The translations under genes were made by a program, and so were the position numbers. Below are positions 22,680 to 34,374 of a DNA stretch of 64,000 bases, one piece after another (the stretch's first letter is position 1; every line of letters starts with the position of its first letter). The notes under the pieces were generated by a model. It ran no database searches. It was not told the DNA's origin and was given only the letters and a program-made list of their open reading frames with translations. This stretch comes from Prochilodus magdalenae (taxonomy: Eukaryota; Chordata; Actinopteri; Characiformes; Prochilodontidae), in contig JAMWET010000794.1 of NCBI GenBank assembly GCA_024036415.1, forward strand, positions 43,672 through 107,671. Direction: 5' to 3'.

Positions 22680-23850
22680 TTAATGTGAAACCTGTTCCTG
22701 GGGGCGGCTATTTTTAAAGTGTATTTCTATCCTGTGGTAGATCGTTTAAGGGTAGATGGAGACTTAATATGAAAGTCACTCTTGATGGCTGCCATTTTGG
22801 AGGTCTATATTAGTCCTGCGAAATGTAGCCAAGGTATTGTTTGGTCTCGTTTGGTCTCCACCGGTCGCGTGCAGCTCTCCGTCCTGTGAAAAGGCTACGA
22901 AGTAAGATTTTTTTAGCTCCTGCTGATCTCAAGATGACCGTGTCATTGGGAGGTTCAGTGCTGGAGGTTGAGCACCTGTAGCTACTAACAAGCATCTTGA
23001 GCCAGAGCCAGGTGGCTAACAGAAGCTGGAGCACTGGGTTAACTGGGCCTAACACCGTTGTGATACAGACTGCTGTTGCCTGTGGGGACAATAGTCATTG
23101 TTTTTTTTGTGTGTTTTTATTCATGCTGGTTGCTTTCTTTTTATTGTTTGGATTGTTTTGTTTGAACCACTGTGTTTGTTTTCTTTTACTCATATAATCT
23201 GAGCAAGGGATAATCTGGGATACCTTAAATCATGTGTATATTGCAGCTAAAAGTACCAAGCTTCCCTCTTCCTAAATAGTGTGGCCTTATCTAACAGGCT
23301 ATATGGTTGTAGCTTACCTCAGTCTACCGTACATATTTAACCCTAAGGGGGTTTTATTTATTTGTGCAGTGTATCAGATTTTGAAGTGTATGGTTGAAAC
23401 TGAACTTTCTTGGGGTGTTGATTTCAGTTGTATGTGCATGTGGGTTTGTATAGTGGATGTTAGCACGTCAGGAGACTGAGGCTGGCACTGCAGTTAATGG
23501 TATGGCCACATTTGGGTTAGCAAATGATATTGGTTTTTAGCTGACATTTTACTGATTAAAGCTATTGTTTTATACATTTTAAATAGAATTAATGAATTGT
23601 ATTTTTTTTTATAGAAATAACCTGTATGTTTTGATACTTGTTCCTGCTCAAGCCATTGGGTTACTAAAATAAAAACTCTTCTACTGCATTGGTCTCGGTT
23701 GAGTTCCGTGTGCCCTTGGAAGAAAACAAAAAGGTATAACTAGTTACCGGGGAGTGTCCAACAGTGATAGTGGATCGGGTTTTCACTTGGTGAGGGCCAC
23801 ACAAAAGTAGCTTCAACCGTCGTAGAGAGGGACAGGTGTCAAGTATGCTC
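22680..23850. other. Gene-free stretch
   Basis: No exon or element is supported. Open frames here are short and without a recognisable domain. There is a T-rich run near 23100. Confidence 0.5.
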
Positions 23851-23872
23851 ATGTTTGCATTCTTATTTTGGG

Positions 23873-24827
23873 ACACCAGTGAAAGAAGTGACACCAGGAA
23901 AAAGAAGACGTCCAAATGTTAAGTGTGTTGGAGTTGCTTATGAAGTACAGGGAGACTTGTGGAGTGCGGAAAGACAATGTGTATCTATTTGCTCGGCCAG
24001 CAGCAATGTCACACTAGAGGGGCTCAGACTGTCTCCCAAATTTTGTGAAGTCCTGTAATGCAAGTAGTCCTACTGCACTGACCTCAACCTATCTATCTAT
24101 CTATATATATATATAAATTCAGTTTATTGTTTATTTGCATCCTATTGTTTCTTTATTGCACAGTGTCTATCTTTAATGTTTACACATTGGAGATGTAGCC
24201 CAACCACATTGTTATACTGTGTACATGTATAATGGCAAAGTTTAATTGAATTGAATATGTCATGACTATAAGCATGTTATGAACTGTCACAACATGAAGC
24301 ACTGTCATCTGTTATTGTAAAAATAACTGTTCTGTTACTGGACATAATCGGTTGTACACCCACTGATTATTCATTTAAATATACTGGTCACTTAAATACA
24401 ACACCTATCTTCCATGTTCACCTCACTGGTGTGCAGTTACTGCTTTTCAGTGACTCCAGGGTTACATCAGGTTTAAGTTTTTTTTATAAATGACTAAAGA
24501 TTAATATACATGCATACAAGTTACATTGAGTTTTTGAATCACATTGAGGCTCATAAATAGATAAGTCAGAATGTTTTTTTTCTGTTTGCTCCGCATAAAT
24601 AATTGATCGTTGTTTAAGATTATGTTTCTTGTGTTCTTGCACTACCAGTGAGTCTATTACTGCCAAACGGAACTCCATCCTTGCAAGTAAGAGCTGAACC
24701 AAGGACTCCCCTGTGCAATTTTCCAGCCTGCCTGGAAGGATTCTGTGATCCACAATGGCAGTATTCAAATGAATATGAGGAGACACAGTTGGACACTGAA
24801 GTAGATATAGACTGAATATTAGAAATT
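23873..24827 (+). other. Two possible terminal-type exons of unknown product
   Basis: At 23873-24058, after an acceptor-like TTTTGGGACACCAG, a frame reads VKEVTPGKRRRPNVKCVGVA and runs to TAA 24056-24058. At about 24650-24815, after a pyrimidine-rich stretch ending CACTACCAG, a frame contains CNFPACLEGFCDPQWQYSNE and an acidic end before TGA. Both could belong to the recombinase-like copy or an unknown gene. The support is only an open frame plus an acceptor, so chance is quite possible. Confidence 0.2.
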
Positions 24828-24839
24828 TTTTTACCACAG

Positions 24840-26033
24840 TTGAATAAGTAATAAAATTTACTACCAGTAGTAACAGTCATTTGTTCTTGTGTTTAAACAT
24901 TTGAAATTAAAGTTTGTTCATGTTTCTCATTGAAGTCCCCTGATGTCCTTGAACTAAGAAATCTATGTGTATGCAAATTAGGTACTTTATAGTGTCCCCA
25001 TGAAGTGATAAAACCCCCCCAAAGTCTGTAGGATAAAAACCAACCTTAGCAAATTACTAAAAAGTGGTGTCCGTTCCCAGATTTTTTGTGTGTCTTCATG
25101 TCTCCCCCCCCCCCCACACCCAGTTTAAGGACCTTTATAGAAAAAGTGCCCGCCAATAAAGCCCGCCATCACCACTTTAGCACTTGACTGAGCGAGGGGG
25201 CTAATGATATAAACAGTGTTTTGTTTTGGGGTGAATAGGTACATGATATACTAATTATCTTGATAATATGGATGAGGGCTGAGCGATTTGGAAAGAATAC
25301 CCTATTGTGATTTTTTCTGATCAGTGTTGTGACTCTGATTAAAATTGCAATTATTTCCTGTGAAATAAAGTCCAGGACTCTTACTTGGTCAGTAAGAAAT
25401 AACCCTCCTTTTTCTCAGTGAGCTGTGGTTGTAACATCACAGTATGTAGTTGTTAGGGTACCTATCTACTTCATGTACAGGCAGTTTATAAGCTCTCATG
25501 TTAATTATTACCCATATAAGACAGTTTTGATAAAAGGCTAATGGAAATAGCAGCTCTTGCAATGTGCATATTACACTTTAATATGGACACTAGATTAATA
25601 CTGCAGTTATTTTTGATCTTTGTGTGCTGAAATTCCTCTACTGGCACTCAGTAGTACTACAGGTTTAGGCCTGGCTTAAGACTTTGAGGCTCAGTTTAAG
25701 ATTTTATGCTATCCGATTTACTGTAATCTAATTAGAAATTCTCTGAGATGTATAAATCACTGAAAGGATGAGATTGTGTTTGAAGTCAAGCTCTGCAGTT
25801 ACTCTCAATTTACTGTACAAGCTACAACATGCTTTCATAACATCAAAATATCACCCTCATTGGCTGGCTCTGCTGACAAACATTGTGCTCTGATTCTGAT
25901 TGGTCAAAGGATGTTTTTACAATCAGATCCTTTGCATTTGTTACATTTGTACTGTTCTGGAAATCTGTAATGGGAGTTATTTGATTTCCTCCTTGTTGCA
26001 ACTCATTTTATTACATATGGTATAGGTTATATA
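24840..26033. other. Gene-free stretch
   Basis: A run of C lies near 25102-25116. Otherwise it is AT-rich unique-looking sequence; nothing coding or repetitive can be supported. Confidence 0.5.
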
Positions 26034-27121
26034 CACTGCTCAAAAAAATAACACTTTTTTAGAGTATAGCATCAACTCAGTGCAGTAGAGGAGCAACAAT
26101 GAGACACCCCCCAAAACAGGAATGGTTTAAAAGGACGAGGTCATTGACATTTTGTCCCCTCTCATCTTTTCACTAGTTTTGCAGTTGACCTGAGTCAGCG
26201 TCACTACTAGTACCATGGTGCAGTACCTGGACCCTACAGAGGTTGCACAGGTAGTCCAACTACTGAGGGATGGCACATCAATATGTCCTGTAGTGGGCCC
26301 TGTGCTCACTGGCCAGCACCGTAGAGCTCGATTGGCATTTGCCACAGAACACCAGAATTAACAGATTCGCCACAGGCACCTTGTGCTTTTCACAGATGAG
26401 AGCAGGTTTTACCTGAGCACATGTGACAGGCTCTGGAGACGCCGTGGAGAATGTTATGCCGCCTGTAACATCATTCAGCATGACTGGTTTGGTGGTGGGT
26501 CAGTGATGGTCTGGGGAGGCATATCCCTGGAAGGACGCACAGACCTCTACAGGCTAGACAACGGCACCCTGACTGCTATTGGGTATCAGGATGAAATCCT
26601 TGGACCCGTTGTCAGACCCTACGCTGGTGCAGTGGGTCCTGGGTTCCTCCTGGTGCACAACAATGCCTGGCCTCATGTGGCGGGAGTATGCAGGCAGTTC
26701 TTAGAGATGAAGGAATCGATACCATTGACTGGCCCACCGGTTTGCCTGACCTAAATCCAGTAGAACACCTCTGGGACATTATGTTTTGGTCCATCCGACG
26801 CCTCCAGGTTGTACTTCAGTAGCTCAGTGATGCCCTGGTCCAGATCTGGGAGATCCTCCAGAACACCATCCATCGTCTCATTAGGAGCATGTGGAGGCCA
26901 TACAAACTACTGAGTACCATTCTGAGTTGCTGCAGTGGAATTGTGGCTAAATGGACGAGCCTGCTGCATCATTTTTTCGCTCTGATTTTCACTCAAACGA
27001 TGTGGCATCCTTTCGTTCCTAACACATTACCCAGTCTATGAGGAAAGATATTCTGCATGATTATTTTCCCATTGAGATCTGATGTGTTTTTAAAGTATTC
27101 CCTTTATTTTTTTGAGCAGTG
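26034..27121 (+). mobile_element. Tc1/mariner-type transposon, internally deleted (1088 bp)
   Basis: TA flanks the element on both sides (26032-26033 and 27122-27123). The ends CACTGCTCAAAAAAATAA and TTATTTTTTTGAGCAGTG are perfect inverted repeats. The interior holds the C-terminal two-thirds of a transposase; much of the DNA-binding part is deleted. It is a different family from the element in gene A. Confidence 0.92.
26216..26940 (+). pseudogene. Tc1-type transposase relic, catalytic residue lost
   Basis: The segment LTGQHRRARLAFATEHQ (near 26310) precedes FTDESRFYLSTCDR with the first catalytic aspartate (about 26395). GGGSVMVWGGISLEGRTDL follows, then FLLVHNNAWPH (26644-26670), where the second catalytic aspartate is replaced by asparagine (codon AAC 26659-26661). 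The glutamate motif PDLNPVEHLW (near 26745-26775) is one base out of frame. Stops are present in the N-terminal part. The protein is dead. Confidence 0.88.
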
Positions 27122-29182
27122 TAATTGAATTCTAGCAGAAAAAAACTGTTTACAAATGTTTTTTATATCTATATGTAACAGGTATGACCTTGGAACAACT
27201 AGTAACTAGTCAGGGCCTAGGTTCAACAAAGAGCTGGTATGTTGTCTAATAGCTATTTAAATGAGACCAAGGCTTAAAGAGGCAAATAAAAAATAAAAAA
27301 TAATTAAGCTGGCACTTGAGATGCAATTTACACATTCACAATTCGTAACGTAAGAAAAGAAAATATAAAACAATTACAAAAAAAAAACCACAAAGAAATG
27401 AAGTGTCGAAATACTTTGTGTTTGAATGAATCCAATCTGCTTTCTCAGTTCCTGTGTGTATATCTTTTGTGTTTCAGTCCTACCAGTGAAGTACTGGGTG
27501 AGTATTACTTGTCAAGTCCTGATGTAGTCTGGTTCTTCTGCATGCAATTGCTTTCTCTTTTCTAGACAGGCTCGCCACTCCTTACCGGAGAAATTAAGAC
27601 CATCAAAGTTCACGGATGGTTCAAAAGGATCCAACGAATTTTCTCAGCTGGTTTTACAATCCAGTAAAACTTGACCTGTATATTAAACAGTCATTAAGTT
27701 GTGTGCTCTTCTCAAATGACAATATTTACACATACACAGCAGAAACTACGAAAAGTAAAATAAGTAGGTGCAATTTACATTAATACAAACTGCTTTAGAT
27801 TGCAGAATAAAACAAACTATACAAATCCAGTGTAATAAAACAATGAATGTGTCCTCTGGTTTTCTTTGCATATGAACTCTCTTTTCTGTAATAAACATCA
27901 ACACACTTTCACCACTCTAACACAACATACAGCTTTTACTCTGAAACGGCTTAAAATGGGCGAAAAGCGCCCTCCTGTGGACTTCAGGTGTAAAAGCTTC
28001 AGCCCTTTAAATCGTTCTCTCGGCACAGTAACGACGTGGTGCCGCCATTTTCTCATGAAACGCATTTAACCGAACATTTAATGAGAACAACATTATACAT
28101 CTTCCAAAGTATTACAAAAACGGCTAAAAACATACAAATGCTTTACATTGCATCCCAAAACTCAAAAGTCTAAGAACAAGTATCACATTTAACGGATTGT
28201 AACGTGCTCTCCATTTTCTCTCTCTCTATTAAGCTAACTGGGGGATTTGTCCGTGTCTGCATTAGCTTTACAACTTCTCTTACCAAAGCTCTTCCATTGG
28301 TGAGTACGAAGAAGAAATCTTGTAGGCGAATAACGCTTCAGTAAACTATTTGGGGTTCATACAAAACGTCATTTTGTGTCATCTGTAGGTTTACAGCTTC
28401 GCCTCCACTCTGGTGCGTCTTTACGCTGAGCGACCAACCGGAAAGAGGAAGTAGATCCGCGCAGCACTGCGTATACACGGGATTAGAAAGGAGGAGCTTG
28501 GACGCGGTTGATTCACATTTTCCAAAATAAAAGATCAAGTGCCCTACGATGAAAATAGTAAGTTATTTATTTACTTATTAGTGAATCTCAGTAGCAATTT
28601 TATAATTACATTGAAAAGCTTTAAAAGGGTACATTTCAGAGTTTTATTTAAATAGGGATATTTTTGGTTAGCTTAATCTATTTAAATCTATTTAAGTTCC
28701 AGCGACAAATATCCAAAACCGGGTTAAATATATATATATATATATTTATATATATTTAAAATGCTCTTCTGGGTCTGAATTTATTATTTAGATGTCTTGT
28801 CACCATTCTGGCTATCTCGTTAACTTTGGATTTTTTTTTTCAAGTTTATTTTATTCTTAATTGTATGTGGTTCTTATTATGGACAACTTTCTCTCTAAAA
28901 GTGTGGCTCTTGTAAAAGGGTAAACACCAGTGAGATCAGCCACTGCTATGAAATCATGCTAGTAAATATTTATGACTTGATGGCAGCGTTTTCACTACCT
29001 GTCCCCCCTTCCACAGGTGAATTCTAGCTGGTCTAACTGGGGGATGGCTAAAGGAGTTTGTTTGTTTCCATGTTTAACCCCAGTATGTTATATTCAGTAC
29101 AATTTATGGACCCTGAACATCAATCTAGTATGACTGGGAGTGTTCAAACTTTCTGAATTACAGAACTGATCTCACTCATTCC

Positions 29183-29184
<2 letters not shown>
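27122..29184. other. Mostly gene-free stretch with one doubtful exon
   Basis: At 27566-27674, after the acceptor-like CTTTCTCTTTTCTAG, an open frame reads QARHSLPEKLRPSKFTDGSK and ends at TGA; it could be a terminal exon but nothing supports it further. Around 28340-28560 the sequence is CpG-richer and contains CCGGAAAGAGGAAGT (two Ets-like cores). An AT run lies near 28727-28757. Confidence 0.3.

Positions 29185-29215
<31 letters not shown>
29185..29215. repeat. (CA)n microsatellite
   Basis: About 15 perfect CA units, just beyond the inferred 3' end of gene B. Confidence 0.95.
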
Positions 29216-29216
<1 letters not shown>

Positions 29217-29246
29217 ATGAGAAATGAATACTTTAATATGGCCTTC

Positions 29247-29252
29247 TTTATT
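29247..29252 (-). terminator. Candidate polyadenylation signal of gene B
   Basis: TTTATT on the plus strand is AATAAA on the minus strand, about 700 bp after the stop codon of gene B. The 3' untranslated region would span about 29240-29953. Confidence 0.45.
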
Positions 29253-29739
29253 TACTGTCCTCTGCAGTGAAGACGGTACAGTGAGCAAAGTCAGCAAATG
29301 ATGCTACTTAAAAAGCTTCAATCAAAGATATAAAATCAGCACAAACATATTTAGAAAACCAGAATACAAATACAAACATTCAGCACAAAGCGTTTACTTC
29401 AGACATGCCTAAGAGTTCAAGAGTAATAAACTCCACAGTTCCACAGTGAGCAGACTGTCCTGAAGCTGCTTCATTCACACTGTGCTCATCACTGCTGCAG
29501 ATGCTTACTGGTGATGAGTCTACAGATGTTATCCAACTTCATAAAAGAACACAAACTGATTAATCCTCTTATCAGATAAAATAGCAGAAATAAAATACTT
29601 CATAATCAGAAATCAATCAATCAATCAATCAATCAATCAGCCAATCCAAAAGAATCCAAAGAAAGGACTGAAAACAGTAAACATACATTTATGAATAAAA
29701 TATGACAAAGAAATTAATATATGACCAGGACCTCAGCTG

Positions 29740-29815
29740 CAGCAATGCCGGGGACTGAGCGTACAACCTCCTGATAATAGAGCCAGTGCTTAGACGGCTG
29801 CACCCCCTGAGACCC
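29740..29815 (-). repeat. Possible tRNA-derived SINE-like piece in the 3' UTR of gene B
   Basis: Read on the minus strand, the stretch GGTGCAGCCGTCTAAGCACTG ... TTATCAGGAGGTTGTACGC ... AGTCCCCGGC resembles the internal-promoter region of a tRNA-derived SINE. No tail or target duplication was identified, so this is tentative. Confidence 0.3.
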
Positions 29816-29953
29816 CACTTCAGCTGGCTGATGTGTTCTCCTATGTTTCTGGTTTATTTATCGTACTGTCTCTGTACAAACAGTAAAAGCTGACTCTGCA
29901 GTATCGTATATGTGCAGGTATGACCAGCTGGTGTGCTGCTTCCTCTCACATCT

Positions 29954-30860
29954 TCAGTAATGTTCTGCTTCTGTGCTCTCTCCTCCGAGACCTTTAAAAG
30001 AACATCACCGTTTAGAAAGTGTTTTACATATAAACATCATTTATATTTATTATAAACATGATGGACTGTTTATCAGTTTGAGAGTTCAGTTTAAAGCTGA
30101 CCTGTCATGCTGTACTATTGTTCTCTGAGCCAAAGAAAAAGGAAAGATGTTAAAACTGTTACCAGTGTTCAAATAGATGCTCAAATTGTTAGTAAGCTAG
30201 GCTCTGTCACAGTGTAGGGGGTATTGGAGTAATCTTAAGGGTGAAAGCACCATTAACACTGGACACAAATTTGGAGCTACTTATGCTGCCTTCTAGATGA
30301 CTGTTGTCTTGATGAATTTCATAAGGAAATTCATGAGAAATAAAACTTTGAACCAGTGTGCTTTAAACCATTTCCAGTTTAGTACAGAATGTACTGATCT
30401 CTGCTTCCTGTTCTGGATTTGAAGTGCATCACACTTACCCAGTAAATACCTAGAACTTTTTGGAAGTCTCAAAGTCATTTAGGGCTGCTGCAGAACTGAC
30501 CATCATCTCACCCAAAATAATATTTATAATAATTATTAATATTAATTCTGTATAATCTATTAACACCTAGAACTTGTAGGACTGTAAAAGAAACTGTGAC
30601 CTAAGAGGAAGTGTAAATTGTATAAAAGCTCTACCGTGTTTTGTTTTTGATTTCTTCTTTGTTTTTGTATTAACTTCAGCATACATCATATCCATGGATC
30701 CAACGACAACATCTGCCGACACACAATAAAAGCCAATGCAGTTATGACCATCCCCCTGGTAAACACCCCACCCTGCACACTTCCTACACTATGACAGCTC
30801 TCATTCAGCACATCAAACCCTCTCATAGTGAGCTTAGTTATTCACCACTCAGTTATTAAA

Positions 30861-30911
<51 letters not shown>

Positions 30912-33900
30912 GTGATGGAATATTCACATTATATCTGGTGACTAGATATGGAGGGATAGAGCCAGAGTACCTGTAGCTTTGTCCAGTGGTAGGTTTGAGT
31001 AAATGACATGACTCTGTGAACTCTGTTCTGTAATGTTTTGCCCTGCAATGGTACAAACAAATAATGCCATGTTTACAGTCTCACATGCACTCTGACTGAA
31101 TGTACTGCAGACACATAAGTGAGCTGGATCAGATACTACGTGACATATGAAAGGATTGTATAAATCAGAATGTACCTTTGTCCTTGGATCTCTTATTCTT
31201 TACCACAACCTCTGTGTAAATGACATCTTTGAGCTCGTCTGCAGCATCACCTGATACAGAACACAGTGTGTTAGTCACCACAAGTGGTATTACAGTGTGT
31301 GCAGAGCTGCAGTGGCATGCAAATGTTTGGGGACCCCTGGACCATGTTTCTGTGCCTGTGAGTAGTTAGGTGGGCAGAAGATGAACTGATCTGCAAAAAG
31401 GTATGACGTTAAAGATGAATTATTTTAACCAAAATTACTGTATTAAATTTGATTTGTACAATCTTAGGCTGAAAGGGGAGCGTTGCTCTTGAATGTTTCC
31501 ACTGGTACAGAACTCTGCATCAGTGACACTTGTTACACACATGTTAATGGAATCATCACAATGTTGAAGCCCAGCCAAAAAACAAAATGATGAAGATTCA
31601 CTCTGTGTAATGCAGTTCTTCTGAACAGTGAAACAGTGACTGGCCAGGCTCTGTCTAACTCCTAACTCCTCAGTGCACAGCATATAGATAGCATGGTAAC
31701 ATCACAGCCATGTGTACCAGGTAGGAGATAAGGGACAGTAGAACACTAGTAAGGTTGTTTCCAGAAGTACTGTATCTAACAGGGCAGAGCTGACTTTCAA
31801 ATCAAAAATCAAATCAAATTTATTTATGTAGCACTTTGTACAACTGATGTCTCAAAGCAGCTTTACAGAGTTTCAGTAATAATAATTTATTAATGAGAGG
31901 AAAGAAATAAGCCGCCAGTGAGCAGGCAGAAGGTGACGGTGGCAAGGAAAGACTCCCTCAAGTTGGAGGAAGAAACCTTGAGGGGTCATGTCCTCCTCTG
32001 GATTTTGAAATTGTTCAAAGTAACATCAGTTGAGTATCTTATTTTGCTGGTCTAGTCATAGTGGTGACAATGAAGGTAATGAAGAAATAATAGTCTGATG
32101 CCGGGTAGATATACAGAACCAGTAGGTAACACTTCTAACAGAAGACTTGGGAGCACCCTGAAACACTGGCATCCATCCAATCCACCGTCAACTGAGTGAT
32201 CAAATGTAGTGGCTGGACGACAACACCAGCATCTCAGTTCACCATAAAACCATCTACCCAGGAACCCCTGGGTCTGCGGCCTTTATTTAAGGGAAGCACA
32301 TTAATGACCAAAAGCTAAGCTAAATAAGTAAGTTAGAACTAGACTTCAAGTCTGAGTCCTAAACATTTTCTGGAAGGGTATTCCTTAGTTGGGGCTTTGT
32401 AAGAGAAGGCTGTTCCCCCTGCTGATACCTTATTAATTTTAGGAACTAATAAAAAGCGAGCACCCTGTGACCTTAGTAAAGGAGAAGGTTCATAATAGGA
32501 AAAAAGTTCTCCCAGGTAGTCAGGAGAAAGCCCATGTAGGGCTTTATATGTTAAAATATGAACTTTATAATCAATACGGAACTTAACCGGGAGCCAGAGG
32601 AGAGCTGACAAAAACGGACAACCGGGGTGTCACTGTGCGGTTGGGTTTGGACCCAAACGCAGGGCAGGAATCCGTGTGCGCCGGTATAAAGGTTTGTATT
32701 GCAAGCACACAGACTTCCTGGATGCGGATGCACGTGAGACTGTGTGTGTGAGAAGTGAACTGTGGTGAACTGTGAAGGTTTAGGCAGGGATCGACCCCCC
32801 GACCTTACCACGTTGGTTACCATTATGCAGCAGCACACGTGGGGCCAGTCAGGATGGGATTTTGTGAGGGAGAAATGGCGGGAAAAAAAACAACAAAGGA
32901 CACGCTAGGGCACCGTACTCAAATGAAAGGAAAAGCTTATATAAGAGCAGAAATAAACAGAAGAGGGTTTAACAGAAAGGGGAACGGTTGTTCACTGCGT
33001 GCAGAGCGCCCCCTTTACTCTGCACAGTTATTTAAATATTTTTAAGCACTTGCTGCTCTTCGCTTTTCCTTTTCTCTTTCCTTTTGCCTTTTTGTCGTTT
33101 CTCTTTTCTTCTTCTCTTTTCTTGTTCCCTCTAGCTGTACCGTACCAGCTACCCCTCTACAAAGGTGCAGCAGTGGTGTTTGTGTGATGCGGGCTTATAT
33201 GGCTGACGCCTCAGGTGCAGCTTGTTGGCCTGATCAGCCCAGGGCATTCTGGGGTTTGGAGTTCTGGCTGTAGTTCCCACAGAAGGGCGCAGCTGCTGCC
33301 GCCCTCTGCTGGCTGCAGGCGGCACAGCCCGGACCCTTAATCAGGGAGAAGGTGGGAGTTATGGATGCCATGTTATACTTTCTCTATTGGGCCCACTCTC
33401 ATCTGGACAAGGTGGGCAGCACTGTAAAGTCATGTTCTTTGATTTTTTCCTGCCTTTAACACCATTCAGCCCCTCTAACTTAGAGACAAGCTGACAAGGA
33501 AGTAAGGCGACCTCAGTATCCCCCAGCTGAAGGACTGAACATCAGAGACTGTGGTCAGCAGCACAGGAGCACCACAGGGGACTGTACTTTCCCCTTTCCT
33601 CTTCACACTGTACACCTCAGACTTTAAGTACAACTCAGAGACGTGCCACATGCAGAAGTTCTCAGGCGGTACTGGTATTGTGGCTTATGTAAGGGGAGGG
33701 CAGGAGACGGAGAACAGAAACCTGGTGGAGGACTTTGTGGCATGGTGCCATAGGAACAACCTGCAACTGAACACTTCCAAGACCAAAGAGATGGTGGTGG
33801 ACTTTCGTGGGGCCAGACCACTCACACAGCCAGTCTCAAACAAGGGGGTGGAAGTAGAGATGGTTAAGACCTACAAGTATCTCGGACTGCACCTGGATGA

Positions 33901-34334
33901 TCGGTTGGACTGGTCAGCCAACACAGACATCCTGTACAGGAAGGGGCAGAGCCGGCTCTACTTCCTGAGGAGGCTGTGGTCCTTTAACATCTGTAGAAAG
34001 CTCCTGCAGATGTTCTATCAGACTGTGGTGTCCTGCTGTCCATTATGGATGATTAAGGGCACCCACTGGACACCATCACCATTGACAAACGAGCAAGTTC
34101 AATGTCCCAGAGCTCCACAGACAGACAGAAGATCCTTTCGCCCCAAGAGTCATCAGGCTTTTCAGTACACTTTACTGTATATCCGGTTCATCTGCATATT
34201 TTTTATATTTTCTAAATTTAAATTCACAGAGATGTTTTGTATTTTTGTAGATAGATTTTCTTTATGATAGATTGTCTTATGTTATCTAATTTATAGTTAA
34301 TAGTCAATTGTATTTAGGTACTTATGTTAGGTAC

Positions 34335-34374
<40 letters not shown>

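Noticed and set aside
30070..30140. A 23-nt micro-exon between the last two exons of gene B (cag / AGAACAATAG ... / gtcagc)
   Set aside because: It would introduce a stop in the phase-1 frame, and the direct junction already gives a consistent total length.
29574..30911. CRISPR-like regular repeats
   Set aside because: The repeats are simple ATCA and ATCT microsatellites without spacers, and the DNA is vertebrate.
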